Shown: positions 1 to 13,447 of the stretch, in pieces
Numbering within the stretch: the first letter of the stretch is position 1
Layout of the letters: the number at the start of each line of letters is the position of its first letter
Assembly (NCBI GenBank): GCA_009617715.1
Contig: VTFK01000535.1
Span: forward strand, 62,001 to 126,000
Source of the DNA: Plectrocnemia conspersa
Lineage: Eukaryota; Arthropoda; Insecta; Trichoptera; Polycentropodidae
Length of the DNA: 64,000 nucleotides
Direction: 5' to 3'
Program-made: the position numbers and the translations under genes
The notes under the pieces: generated by a model
What the model saw: the letters and a program-made list of their open reading frames with translations, nothing else
What the model was told of the DNA's origin: nothing
Databases searched by the model: none

Positions 1-514
1 GAAATAAAAACGCTACTGCATATAACGAAACTAAAGAAGCGTTATTGACAACCCCATATGAGGGTAAGCCTAATCCATATATCAAATTAGTATTTTATCA
101 TTTAATTAACCTCTACTTTAATTATATTGCAGAAATTCTCACAACAACTTCTCCATATGAGGGTAAGCTTTATCTATATTTTAAATTTGTATTTTATTAT
201 TTAATTTAATTCTGTTTAATTTTTATTGTAGAAATTCTCACAACCATGACTCCACAGAAGGGTGAGCTTTATTTATATTTTATATTTGTATTTTAACATT
301 TAATTTAAATTTGTGTAAATTTTACTGCAGAAATTTTTACAACCACGACTCAGATTTATACTTCAGTGAGTAACATTCAAAAGATACCGAAAAAGAGGTA
401 AATATAATATTTTTATTCTCATATTAAATAACATATATTATATGTTTTATATTATTATATTTATTTTTCAGAATGAACAGGCGTGAAAAAAGAGCATTCA
501 GAAACGTGCATTAA
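1..514 (+). CDS. 3' part of a microexon gene encoding Thr-rich 10-residue repeats
   Basis: Partial gene, cut by the left window edge; function not recognised. Readable exons are 1-63 (start outside the window), 133-162, 232-261, 331-397 and 472-514, each bounded by AG/GT. The first four join in phase 1. Two exons are exactly 30 nt and encode near-identical decapeptides, EILTTTSPYE and EILTTMTPQK. The next exon starts EIFTTTT and runs longer, and the visible end of the first exon reads NATAYNETK...TTPYE. The last exon adds a very basic tail, MNRREKRAFRNVH, then TAA at 512-514. The introns (about 69 nt) also resemble each other, so exon plus intron was the duplicated unit. Low complexity and NAT/NET sequons suggest an extracellular or luminal stalk, which is inference. 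A decayed gene is possible, but every splice site and frame seen is intact. Confidence 0.6.
64..330 (+). repeat. Tandem exon-intron units, period about 99-101 bp
   Basis: Three successive units share a GGTAAG or GGTGAG donor, an intron with the recurring words ATTTGTATTTTA and ATTTAATT, a TTGCAG/TTGTAG/CTGCAG acceptor, and a start AAATTCTCACAAC (AAATTTTTACAAC in the last). Acceptors fall at 132, 231 and 330. The similarity runs through the introns as well as the exons, so these are recent segmental duplications rather than convergent short exons. Confidence 0.7.
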
Positions 515-2030
515 ATAGACCCGACCTTTCAATGATATTCATTCACAAGTTTTTTTCTTATATTTCCTAACTCATGGGTAATTAATCGGTAATTCTATTA
601 TGATATTATTACTTAACTAACCACTTTATAGGCCTAATTTTAATTATTATGTATTGTTAACCTTTCGTTGTAACTTTAGCCCGATGCGTTATAACGAATA
701 ATTTTGAGAAAAAAGACTGAAAAAAGTCTATAAATAATATATAATGACACTATTATTTTTAATTATAAATAAATTATAGCTTACAATTAATAGATGTACG
801 ACTATTATATAAATTGTTAATTACAATATTCATCTATGAAGGTATGAAAATCTAAGAAACCTGTAATGATTTATCGGAATTATAATTATACAATAATCAC
901 CAATTGTGATTATATTTAAAGTATTTGAGGTATAAGCGACTTGTTACCATATTAACCATCTGGTTGATTCGATTTTGAAATTAAAAAAAATATATTTAAT
1001 TATGTCTACTGAATAGTATATTTTATAATAAGAATCAACCGCTAAAACCCAACTGCCATGAGGTTAAAATCATTGTAAAATTATTACATAATATTACTAT
1101 TGTAAAACTATAAGATTAATTCAAATAAATAATTACTTAACCGCTTAAATAGTTGTTTTTTTTATTATTTTTAAAACTATCTAAGGAAATGCGTTAATAA
1201 ATTGTATTTTTAAGATAAAAATGAACTGAAGAGTCAAAAGTTTGTTGCTTAAATGCACCATGTGATTATTGAATATTATAATGTCAAATACATTGTGTAA
1301 TTTGTTTCAGCTTTATTTATTTGGTATGCGGCTAATGCCCTTGCTTGAAGTATTCGCCTACGAAAGTTATTTGCGAGCCACTTTTATGTCACATATTTTT
1401 CATGACAGTTGGCAAGTTTACCGTTAATAAGGTGTTTGGTAGCACATCGCTTCCGGGATCAAAGCCAAGTTTTCATGTTGGCCAATGTACATAAAAGTAA
1501 TTGGCGCAACCCTCGGACCGTGTGACCGCCGCCATTAAATCACGCAAAAAAACTTTTAACTTGTTTAATGCCATATAATAGTGAATTGCGGTAGAGAGGC
1601 TTGTGCCATAGAATAAGCGATTTCAAGTGCGATGTGTTACGTTATAGAAAATGAGTATGGTGAATTTCCAATTCAATTTTACACAATAGTTATTCCTGAT
1701 TTGATTGATTGAATCGATATTTCTTGAAGAGCTTCGTTCCTTCGTTATTTACCTTCCTATATTTTTGATAAGTTCCAAGTATCTCTCCTGGTCCATACAT
1801 GCATGAAACACTTCTTCGATCATATGCGATCTATTTTTACTTGCAATTAAAATATTAAAAATTCATATATCGGACCTCAAATCATATTTCCGAGGTACTT
1901 AAAATGAGTTTCAATCGCGTCCTATTATTTTTAAAATTCGCTCATTTGAGAGTCATACTCCATAGAATTTTAGCATTCGTCTTTCAATTTGATTTTTTTA
2001 TAAGGAATAAACATTGATCGTAAATAGCCG
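515..2030. other. Spacer with a GC-elevated block at about 1310-1650
   Basis: No open frame or splice chain is convincing here. Most of it is AT-rich spacer. From about 1310 to 1650 the base composition is clearly more balanced and simple repeats are absent, unlike the flanks. Such a block can be a conserved regulatory element, but nothing in this sequence alone shows that. Confidence 0.4.
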
Positions 2031-2460
2031 TAAGGTTTTTTTCAAACCTTCTGTATTTTACAAAAATAATAACAAAATCTTTTGATGCGAAAATTTAAGT
2101 AGAAATCGTATATATGATTTTTTCAAAAAGCCTTCGACAAAGTTTGTCATTGGTTGATAATAAAAAAACTGTCGATCTCAATTGTTCGTATGATTTAATT
2201 CGGTTATTCTAGAATTATCTAAATTATCGTAGACAGTTAGTAACCAATCGAATGAAAATTACACCACTAAGGCTCTGCTTTACTCGTTATTCATTACGAA
2301 ATGAATACAGCAGTTAAAATATTTATATTTTTCTGGTATCCTGATAATTTAAAATTGCTTAGATGCATTCGATAATTTTTTAACTTTTTCTTAATACAGA
2401 GCTTACATCAACTTTCTGCACTTGTTATAAGTGCATTTTGCGTATTTACTTTTAATCGAT
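2030..2460 (+). pseudogene. Decayed LINE reverse transcriptase fragment (family shared with six other sites)
   Basis: Across frameshifts the + strand reads like the central reverse transcriptase region of a non-LTR element: TKSFDAKI, then KAFDKVCHWL, then YLNYRRQLVTNRMKI. The block VTKSLD...YxDFxKAFDKVxH is standard in this part of LINE polymerases (before the YADD box). The same wording recurs at 31.0, 32.7, 36.2, 39.1, 47.9 and 49.7 kb. Stops and frameshifts make it non-functional. The clade within the Jockey/CR1-like group cannot be set from such a short piece. Confidence 0.55.
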
Positions 2461-4192
2461 TAATTATTAAAATAACATACAAAAAATCGTTATAATGTGA
2501 AAGTTTGCATATGATTTTAGCATGTTTTTAATGACTAATATAAAATTTATTTTTACTAATCACCGAGCTCAAATTTAGCATTGCTAAACAAAATGATTTG
2601 AATAGCATTGATTCGACAGCTGAAAAGATTGCTAATTTGTACTTTTGCTGTTGTGGTTGGCAATGACGTATTTGTGAAACAATCCAAATAATAGCAATGA
2701 AATTTTTATATAAAAAACGCTTCATCTTCAAAAGCATAATATTCCATATGAAACTAAAAACGTACTATAGTTGAAATAAATTTATCATTTTTTTCCAAAT
2801 ATTTAAAGGTTTTTCGAAATAGTGCACATAAAAATATAAATTTAAATAAATTAAAAATTAATGAAAAAATGGATTTGATAACATATTTAGACCAATAAAT
2901 ACAATTTTTTTTAATTTTTTATAAAATTCAAAAACCATTTTTAAAGAAAAAACTTTAAAAGACAAGACAAAAAAATATATTTTGTTGCACGCAAGGTGAA
3001 GCCTAAATTTTTACCCCTCTCCCCCTCCCAGAAAAATAGTTCAGATAAATCTTTCGTTATACAAATGTATAAAAAATATTATATATATACATATCAAATC
3101 CTAATTTTCTATATTTGTTGTTTGGATAAAATAAATTGTCAAAAAAAATAAACTGAATTTACTTATGTACCTTCTTTAAATCTTGGACTTGTTAATTTAA
3201 TAAAAGTAGACTTCTTTAGTGTACCTATTGCAGATGCTTCAACAGTCTGAAATAGATAGACTAAAGAAGTTTTTCTTTTCTCTTATTTTTACTTTAGTGC
3301 TATTTATTAATTTTGAAAGCCCCATGTAGCAAAATATCTACTTGATTTTAAAATTTATTTTTCTCGCCTTCAGTGAGAACATCGTCAATATTTTTCACTA
3401 TATGTAATAATTGTGTTAAATTGTTTTTAATCGAAAGTATACACAAATTACTCAAACTAACATTTAACCAGTTTAAGTGTAATAAAATATTTTTTCGCTA
3501 AAGCAGCTGTTAATATAGCATATTGTAAATATATGCTTTCTCTATATTTTTATATAGTTTTTTTAATTAGCTTTCCCTATAGTTTGCTTGCAAATTAAAT
3601 CGTAAAATTAATCAAAGGATTTTTAAATGCTTGATTTTTTTTCAATAACTATTCCACTTAAAAACCTGGGTCCGTTCAAGTCTTTTGTATATTCGATCAC
3701 AAGATCTATAGAATAGCTATATAACTTATTCTCATATTTTTTTATTAATGTAAATGGCCATATTTATCAAACGCTTCATATTCACATATTTTAGGTTTTT
3801 TTCTTAAATATAAAGTATATATTCTACGACTTAGCTCAATCAACACTGTGGTGGAAAAGTCCGAAAATTTTGATTTCTCATTGTAAATATTGTGTTTTAT
3901 GGATTTTCTATTAGCTTTTTAGTAAAACAAAATTATATTACAATCATACATTTATATGTTAAGAAAATCTTAGGAGAGCAATGTTGTACAAAAGCTTTGA
4001 AATTGATATTTAATAAAAAGCATCAAATGATTAATAAATTAAATTTGGGCCAATAATATTTATTTCTGTGTTTAATTATTGAACAATGTTTATGTTTATA
4101 TGAATGACTAATGTGAAGAAATATAAAACATGGCCTGATTTTTTTATGACGAAGCATTTGGATTGATTCCTCAAAGTTGTCACTGTGCGAAA
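2461..4192. other. AT-rich spacer between the two microexon genes
   Basis: No coding region is visible. The stretch holds homopolymer runs and a short C-rich run near 3016-3028. The promoter of the gene starting at 4193 should lie in its last few hundred bases, but no clear TATA box or initiator stands out. Confidence 0.4.
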
Positions 4193-5962
4193 ATGATCGC
4201 TAGAGGTAAGAGGTATTTGAAAGAAATGGAATTTTCGATAGTCCCGATATGTGTCGTTTTATCGTTTATTCTAACTTTTACTGTCTATTTGGTTTTAATA
4301 TTTGAAATGGGCAAAGCAAGTAAGTAGTATTAGTATTCTATTAAATTATTTAATGAAATAAAACGTTATAATTATATTTTTTTTTCAGAAAACAATAATG
4401 AAAATGTGTCGATCAACTCATATACATCTGCTGACGACAACAAATTAGAAAGCACTCGAGGTAATCTAAAGTTTATGATACAACGTGAGAGATATTTTTT
4501 TAATAGCATTATTAATATAAATAGTTTGCTTTATATTCTTGTAGTATAAATTAAACCATATTTTAACTATTTTATTTATATAAGTATATATATATTCTCG
4601 TAACTTAGCATTCCATTAACATTATATATGAGCTTACGGTTTTAAAAGCACTCTTAAAATTTTGGAATACTGCTCTAATGCTTTTGATTACATCTAATGC
4701 AGTCACCATAAAATAATTATTCCTTAGGTTTGATTCTGTTTATATAAATTATGTTATAAAATAATGAATCCCTTTTTGTTTATTGCTTGCTTTTTTGATT
4801 ACCTTTTTCATTAAAAAAACAATCACGTTTTCTCAACCATATTAGTTTTTTTTTATTTTATGTAAATACACTTTTAAATTTTCATACATTTCTTCTTTAC
4901 AGAGTGCTCTATTTACTATGTAATATAGTAGTAAATATAGTCCTATGATTTTGTGTTTTTTTAATTAAGTTTTAACATAAATATATTTTTATTTCTTTAT
5001 GGATTAACTGATTTACACATTTTAAATTTGACTTAAATAAAAATAATGATAATGTATTCTATATGTTTAAATTTACAAATTTAATAATTCAATAAATTAT
5101 AAGTATAATATAATATACTAATAATTTATTTGATATTAATAATATCTCTAATAATTGCTATCCACCTTTTATTAGGTTTATTTTAAATTATATATATCTA
5201 CATTTTATACTAATTTCTAATAGCCATACTTAAGGCGTTGACTATAATATTTATTTTCTATTTTTATTGCAAGTTATATATTTCACTAATTTTCTTAAGC
5301 GATATTCTATTATTTTTAAAATAATTGATTTTGTATTATTTTATCAGAGAACATTCATGAATACATAACAAGCAAGGCATTGGTGAAAGCTCAAGGTAAT
5401 AATTTTAAAGTTGGTAATTGTTAGCTTACCTTAGTTCATATATTTAAATACAATTTTTTTTATAATCATAATAAAAAGTAACAAAACTGTAATTTAATTC
5501 GCTTATTGTTTACAGAAAATATAACCTCAAATATTATTACGAAACAACCTACTTTTAGAAGTACATATACTTCTCCTCCAGCAATAATTAAAGGTATTGT
5601 ATTCAAGTGCATTATGTAGCAAATGTATTTAAAATAAGTAATTGTGTATTATTTTTTCAGATAATATCAGTAAAAACATAACGAGAAAAGCATTGGTAAA
5701 AGCTCAAGGTAATAATTTGAAAGTTTGTAATGACACACTGCATTTCTTTAAGTAAAATAATTTAAATTGCTTATTTTACAGAAAATGTAACTTCAAATAG
5801 TTTCACGATACAACCTATTTTTTTCTTAGCAACAATTCAAGGTAATTTAATTAATGTCTTTATATAAAACATATATCAATTACAAGAATTTTATGTTAAT
5901 AAATATTATGTTTTTATTCAGAAAACAGAGAGCAAACAATTAATGAAAGCTCATGCTTATAG
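4193..5962 (+). CDS. Type II membrane protein built from duplicated phase-1 exons (157 aa)
   Basis: Not a family I recognise. Seven exons splice cleanly with GT-AG introns: 4193-4319, 4389-4460, 5348-5395, 5516-5593, 5661-5708, 5782-5841 and 5922-5962 (474 nt, TAG at 5960-5962). Every intron is phase 1. Exon 1 gives a short basic N-terminus (MIARGKRYLKEMEF) and then a hydrophobic span of about 24 residues ending LVLIFEMGKA, so a signal anchor with the C-terminus outside is likely. The remaining 115 residues are hydrophilic, with sequons NVS, NIT, NIS, NIT, NVT and NES. Exons 3 and 5 (48 nt each) both end KALVKAQ, and exons 4 and 6 both start ENxTSN. The start was chosen because it opens exon 1; a second Met at residue 12 is the alternative. 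An internal GTAAGA in exon 1 could act as an alternative donor. The frame-perfect joining supports a real gene. Confidence 0.7.
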
Positions 5963-6135
5963 ATCTATAGTAGCTTATCACTTCTTTAAAAAATCATATT
6001 AATAGGTAACAAAACTGCTGTATATATCTAACAAACAATATTTTTTATCTTTACAGTTGACGAACGCAAATAATATTACGACACAACCTCCGTTATAAAG
6101 TATCTATTATTTTATCCAGCAATAATTCAACGTCT
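5348..6135 (+). repeat. Three tandem copies of a two-exon module, the last decayed
   Basis: Unit 1 is 5348-5593, unit 2 is 5661-5841 and unit 3 is 5922 to about 6135. Each has a short exon followed by a longer one. The introns after the short exons also match (GTAATAATTTTAAAGTTGGT against GTAATAATTTGAAAGTTTGT). In unit 3 the short exon keeps GAAAGCTCA but loses its donor and runs into TAG, which makes the present C-terminus. Its partner exon survives as a wreck at about 6058-6135, still showing ATTACGACACAACCT and CCAGCAATAATT. Confidence 0.7.
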
Positions 6136-6920
6136 TCATATAGCAAATATTTGCACTAATTTGAACTTACGTTGGATCTTTATTACGCATATGTAAAATC
6201 ATAATATAAATACTATATTATTCATACTTTTTTTATTATTCTGTATAACATGAACCTTATAAAATATCTTTTTAGTTTTTATTGTTACAATAAAAAAATA
6301 ATATATGTATATATCAGATGTTAAGAGATGTAAATATATGTTTTATGCTATGCTTACAATCGCTAGAGAACTTAGATAAGTAAAAACTTTAAAAAGTGCT
6401 TTAGTCGAAACGTAAATGAAATATGAGAAAAAATATATAATGCAAATATTTCTGTGAAATTTACGTAGCACTATTTTATTTTTTATAAATAGATTGCAAA
6501 ATTATTAAATGTACTTTTGTGTAAATTTATTGCAATTTAATTTTTTTAATGTATTTTTTTTTGATTTTGAAGTTACATAATAATGAAATGGTTAAATTAA
6601 TAAAAAAAATTAATGGTTATATAAAAAGCTTTATTATAATGTATATATGTCTAATTTAAGATATTGTTACATATATTAATAAGTAGTGTTCTAGTAAAAA
6701 TAAAAATATTACATATCCTTCTTATTTGTTTTTTATTTTAAGAGAAAATTATTGATATTACAAAAATAATACTTAAAAATCAATTTTAATGTGAGAGTTA
6801 CTGAATTAATATTACATTTATCATATTACAATGAAATGTGAATTAAGTAGTTTTAGTTATATAAAAAAATCTAAAACACTACCCTTTAAGTAAAAGGCTT
6901 AATGTTAAAATATTATAAAA
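6136..6920. other. AT-rich spacer with a candidate poly(A) signal for the 4193-5962 gene
   Basis: An AATAAA hexamer at about 6290, within TTACAATAAAAAAATA, lies some 330 nt after the stop of the upstream gene and could end its transcript. Nothing else is recognisable before the 3' end of the minus-strand gene at 6925. Confidence 0.4.
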
Positions 6921-6924
6921 TTCT

Positions 6925-8736
<1,812 letters not shown>

Positions 8737-8819
8737 CTGGAAAATCGCAGCCAAAAAATAAAAAGAAAGAAAGTAAAAATCGCGATGAATCCCAAGATTT
8801 AATATATATTTACCTTGAG

Positions 8820-11800
8820 CGACTTCTGTTTTTCGAACGGTCTTGTTACCGTTTACGAGTTTCTTAAGTCACCATCATCAGTATATGAGCTTTGGCAATA
8901 GATGCTCCAATGAGTATTTTTCTTATTCTTGAGTATCACAGGGACTCAATTTCGTTATAATTATAAACAAACTTAAATTATAGACTTATGGGAAAAACCT
9001 ATCAAGAAATGATATCCAGAGTGGATCACCTCGCATCATTATATAATATACCTCTTTGTAATGTAGTGAAATAGAATTTTAATAAACGTTTGAGATTATC
9101 ATAACATTCGATATTATCTATAGTTTATGCTGTATTGGAGATTAATTCTAATCAAGATACTGAAATCCAATAATTATAAATATAAAAATGCAGATAAATA
9201 ATCTAAGACTATTAACCATAAAATTTGACACTATTGCGAAAACATTTATAAAACCAGTTGCTGTTGAATTGGTGCGTATCACCTAAGGAGATAATATTAA
9301 GAAAAAAAAGACATGTCGGATTTAATTAAGCAACAACTATTTCTATGTATAAAAGTTAGTGGTGTGTTTAGTGTTTAACTTTCAGGTTTTGATTTTTGTA
9401 CGATATCTAGGTGTGAAAGACATGAAAGAAGACATTTAATTTGCAGGCCAAGGACACCTACAACAATAGAAGATATTTTATAAAATACAAAATGTATTTA
9501 TAATTTTTTTGGCTTAAAATTTTAATGTAAAATAAAATGGATTTAGAGAAACTAAAAACTGTTAATTTTAATGATGATAAAATACATTTTTTGCTGGTTC
9601 CAATTTTTGCATGTTCTCTTTTAAAATGAATTTGGCGGCCCACCTTTGTATATGAGTTTGACACCACCGGCTTAAAGCAACGTTTGACTGATTAAAAGGC
9701 TAATTGCATGCGTCCAACGTTTCAACCCTTTGATAATTATCTAGTTGCCGCGCGATTGAATTCATCATATATCAAACATTAATAAATTTAATTTCGTCCA
9801 TGTACACAAAGAGTAAGCCCCAACGTGTGTATGTGTGTGTTTGTCTGTTAAGAGAAATATTTAATGCTTAATGATCGTGGCGCGAATGCTGTGTGATACT
9901 AGTACCGGTGCATGTATAATAAATAAGGGCGAAATTAAACGGAGGAGTCGTCACAGCTCGCCAAGTACTTGCATTTTGCAATACCCTGTGTAATTAAGGG
10001 GGTTCAAACCCCCGTAATGTGGCCGCAGACAACCAAACGACCACCCCTATGACATTTGGAATCTTTGACAATGAAATTAAGAACGGTGGCTGAATTGAAT
10101 TAAAAAAATTGCATAGGAATAGTTATATGTATGTCATAACCAAGAACTGTTTTATAATTGCATTATATTTTTTTTTTATTATTATTTTAGCTATTAGAAA
10201 TCTTGTTCAAGACAAACTTTTATTTGCATTAATATTCTCCTATTTAGAGCCATGCAAAAGAGAGGGGGCGAAAATGTCGGCGGCTCTAAACCAAAATCAT
10301 CAACGCACATTTAAACTTAAAATTTAAGTTTAAAAGGAATGCTACAAAATCGAAAAAAAATAATGAAGAAAATCATTAAAGGCAATAAATAAACGCCATT
10401 ATTTGTTGTGCTTAAAATAAATCGACAATATAGATTCGTCAAATATCTGAATCAATGTGAATATGAAGCTTTTCATATTTTTTTTAATATAAATGTTTCT
10501 AAAAAACATATACACGATGTTGAAACAATAATCGAGCAACTAAACTGACAGTTTGAAAAGCTTGATAAGGTGTTTTCTGAAAAACTTTGACTTTTTCGCT
10601 GATTTAAATACAATATCGCAAGATGAAACTAAGTTAATATACGAGAGACATGAACGGACCATTTTTTTAATTACGTAAAATGTTTAAAAAAATAACTCAT
10701 TTAAACTCATACATTGCGATTAAATTTGACAGCAAGTTAAAGCGAAAATATCAACATATTAACCTAAACTGATTAACAATTATTTAAGATCTTCAATAGC
10801 TCATGACAGACTGAGCACTTCGTATATAAGCTAGAAAAATAACTTCAAAATAAAATAGATTTTTTTTAGTACGGCGTTCGATCTTTCATTGTTTTGAAGT
10901 ACCCCAGATAGTTATATATTAATATTTAATATAATTGTTAAATATTTACATATATAACTGAAGAAATAAAAACATTATTTGTAATTATATAATATTTTTT
11001 TTAATTAAAATTTTTGTAAATGATTTATATACCAATCAATAAATTGACATAACAAAAATATTATATAATAATTTTAAGGCCTCGGCATCGATATTAAAAA
11101 ATCCAAAAAAAACGAATAATATTCATAAAATATGTAAAATAAATCAATATTAAAACATACTGATACAAAAGAGTAATAAAGTAAATCAAAGCAATAAAAC
11201 TAATAGAATCACTGATTTTTTTTATTATGTACTCACTCCTAGGTGTATACTAAAAAAATAATATATATTAACAAATTAACTCACTATTCAAAGGGTTAAT
11301 TCTACATTAAGAATAAGAGATATAAATTGTGTAAAGAAGGGTTGCGTTGTGGTTTCTTGTGATAAATCGATTTTTTCTCAAGTCTCAACAATAGGGCCTT
11401 TTATTATCTTATAGAAATAGATTATAGAGATTTACTTTTTTTATTTGATTACTTTGATTTTTATTTTTTATTTGATTTTGTGTCATATTTGTATACAAGG
11501 TACAACATTTGAATCGGTATAATCATCAAAAGCTTCATATACAAATTAAATATATTTTTACTTATCCACACAATAAATAAAAAAAAAATTCATATTTATT
11601 TGCTATCTTATTCGCACGGCTCTGTCTCTTGGTGTGTTTTTTGTGAATAAGACGTAAATGCGTACAATTCATAAGCACAAGTATGATTATTCACATCAAT
11701 AAATATGTTTGTGAATAAAACATTAACTTATTATCTAGTAATGGGTATTAATGGGGTATGAATCTGCTAAAGTTATAATGTATGTTTATAAATGACTCAT

Positions 11801-12872
11801 ATAGTAATTAACATAACAAGGAAAATATTGTAATTTTGTGTTAAAAACTACGATTGGCTGTTCTGTTGTCTATTGTTAAACAATATCTATGTATATTACA
11901 GTACAACTTCAAGCATTTCATTGTTCATATTGCAGAGTGATTTTAAACATCATACATGCGTATTTGTAAAATGTTTCGAACCGAAAAAGAATATTTGCAT
12001 TAAATAGTATTCTTTTTAAATTACCCATGTAACTTTAAAATGTATCGTTTTTTATATGAAAATTAAAAAAATGGCATAATATAATTAATAATTACACAAA
12101 AATCGTAATATAAAAAATGTAAAAAAAAACTTAATTTCGAAAGCGCCTTTATAAATTAAAAACGGCTTTACTTTTATTTCTAAATAAAATACTATTAGAT
12201 AAATCGACTGCTCCATATAAAATTTTGTAAGCAGTACTTATTTTTTCCATATCTTTCTACTATTAAATTATCCATAATTTTAAATTTATGTACATATTTA
12301 TTAAATAACACATACCTAATATTACACTATTTTTTAAATTACAAATCAGACTATATTAACACATATTGTTTTATAATATTTTATATAAGGTAATATAGTA
12401 TTATTGTAAACTGTTTTATTTGATCTGAAAATATAGTTCTTTTTAGCAAATAAGCAAAACAAAGAATAAAAAAAAATATATTTTTGGTTTTGCGTTTAAG
12501 CTTTCAATGTCGTTTACTTACTGTAAGCTTATTGGTAAAAAAAAATATCTCGTTATAATTACAATCATTAAATTTCGTTTAAAATAAATTAGCAGAAAAT
12601 TCACAATTTTATTATTAATATATGGTTCGTTGTATATATCAATATTCATATTTTCAATATGAACGTTTGCCATTTACAGATTAACTGTGAGAGAAGTAAT
12701 GTTATTTATTTTATTTCGTCTCGTCACTATCTAGTTCATACATCAACTCGATCGAAATGAATACATAATCAAGTCTTACGATCAAAGAGTAAACTTTCAA
12801 TAACACTGACTAAATAATGAAGTCATCTCTCCTTCAGACATTACACATATATATATGTATGTATGTATCATA
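8820..12872. other. Gene-free AT-rich region; B-box-like hairpin near 10000
   Basis: No convincing exon chain on either strand. Between about 9700 and 10080 the composition is more balanced. At 9998-10013 GGGGGTTCAAACCCCC forms a perfect 5-bp stem and contains a GGTTCAAAC tRNA T-arm (B-box) motif, but the flanks do not fold as a tRNA. A donor-like AAG|GTAAAT at 8814 on the minus strand could end a 5' UTR exon of the gene at 6925-8736. Confidence 0.4.
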
Positions 12873-13447
12873 TATACCGGGTGTCCCAATATATATCCCT
12901 TAATGTGTTTCAATATCAAATTTTGCACTAAAAACAAACTAAACAATATAAATTAATATTTTGTTTTTAAAAATATATTAAGTATTTGAAAGAAAAATGA
13001 GTTTACAATATTTAGGATGTTTAAAATAACATCGTACATTTTATAATTAATATTAAAATTAAAATTATATTTTTTTGCTATCACGTTAAGTTAAATTTGA
13101 CCGAGATTTTGAGGTTTTTTATTGAAACTTTGTCCAAATTTAATAGTTTCCTAAAAGTATGGATCAGTTTTACTAAACCATTTAATCAATATTTTATGCT
13201 TTATTTTTTTTATATTTTCGCTGATTTTTTAATTTAAATCAAAAGGCGTTTAATAAAACTAATCACGATTTACTTGAATTTTCTGAAGATCTCATAAAGT
13301 TCTTCGTAAATTACTAGACATTTAGACGACATTATTTTGAATACATGATTTTCAATATATATTCTTTCAGTGAAATAAACATTATTACCATACGACCAGC
13401 AGTTTTTTTTCATTCAAAATTGTAAAAACTTATGACCCACCTGTATA
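12873..13447. mobile_element. Possible mariner-type non-autonomous element
   Basis: The left end TATACCGGGTGTCCC (12873) and the reverse complement of the right end, TATACAGGTGGGTCAT (ending at 13447), are similar and look like Tc1/mariner terminal repeats next to TA dinucleotides. The interior (about 575 bp) is AT-rich with no transposase. The terminal match is short and imperfect, so this is tentative. Confidence 0.3.

Noticed and set aside
9998..10013. A tRNA gene at the GGGGGTTCAAACCCCC hairpin
   Set aside because: Only a T-arm-like stem is present; no acceptor, D or anticodon arms can be built from the flanks.
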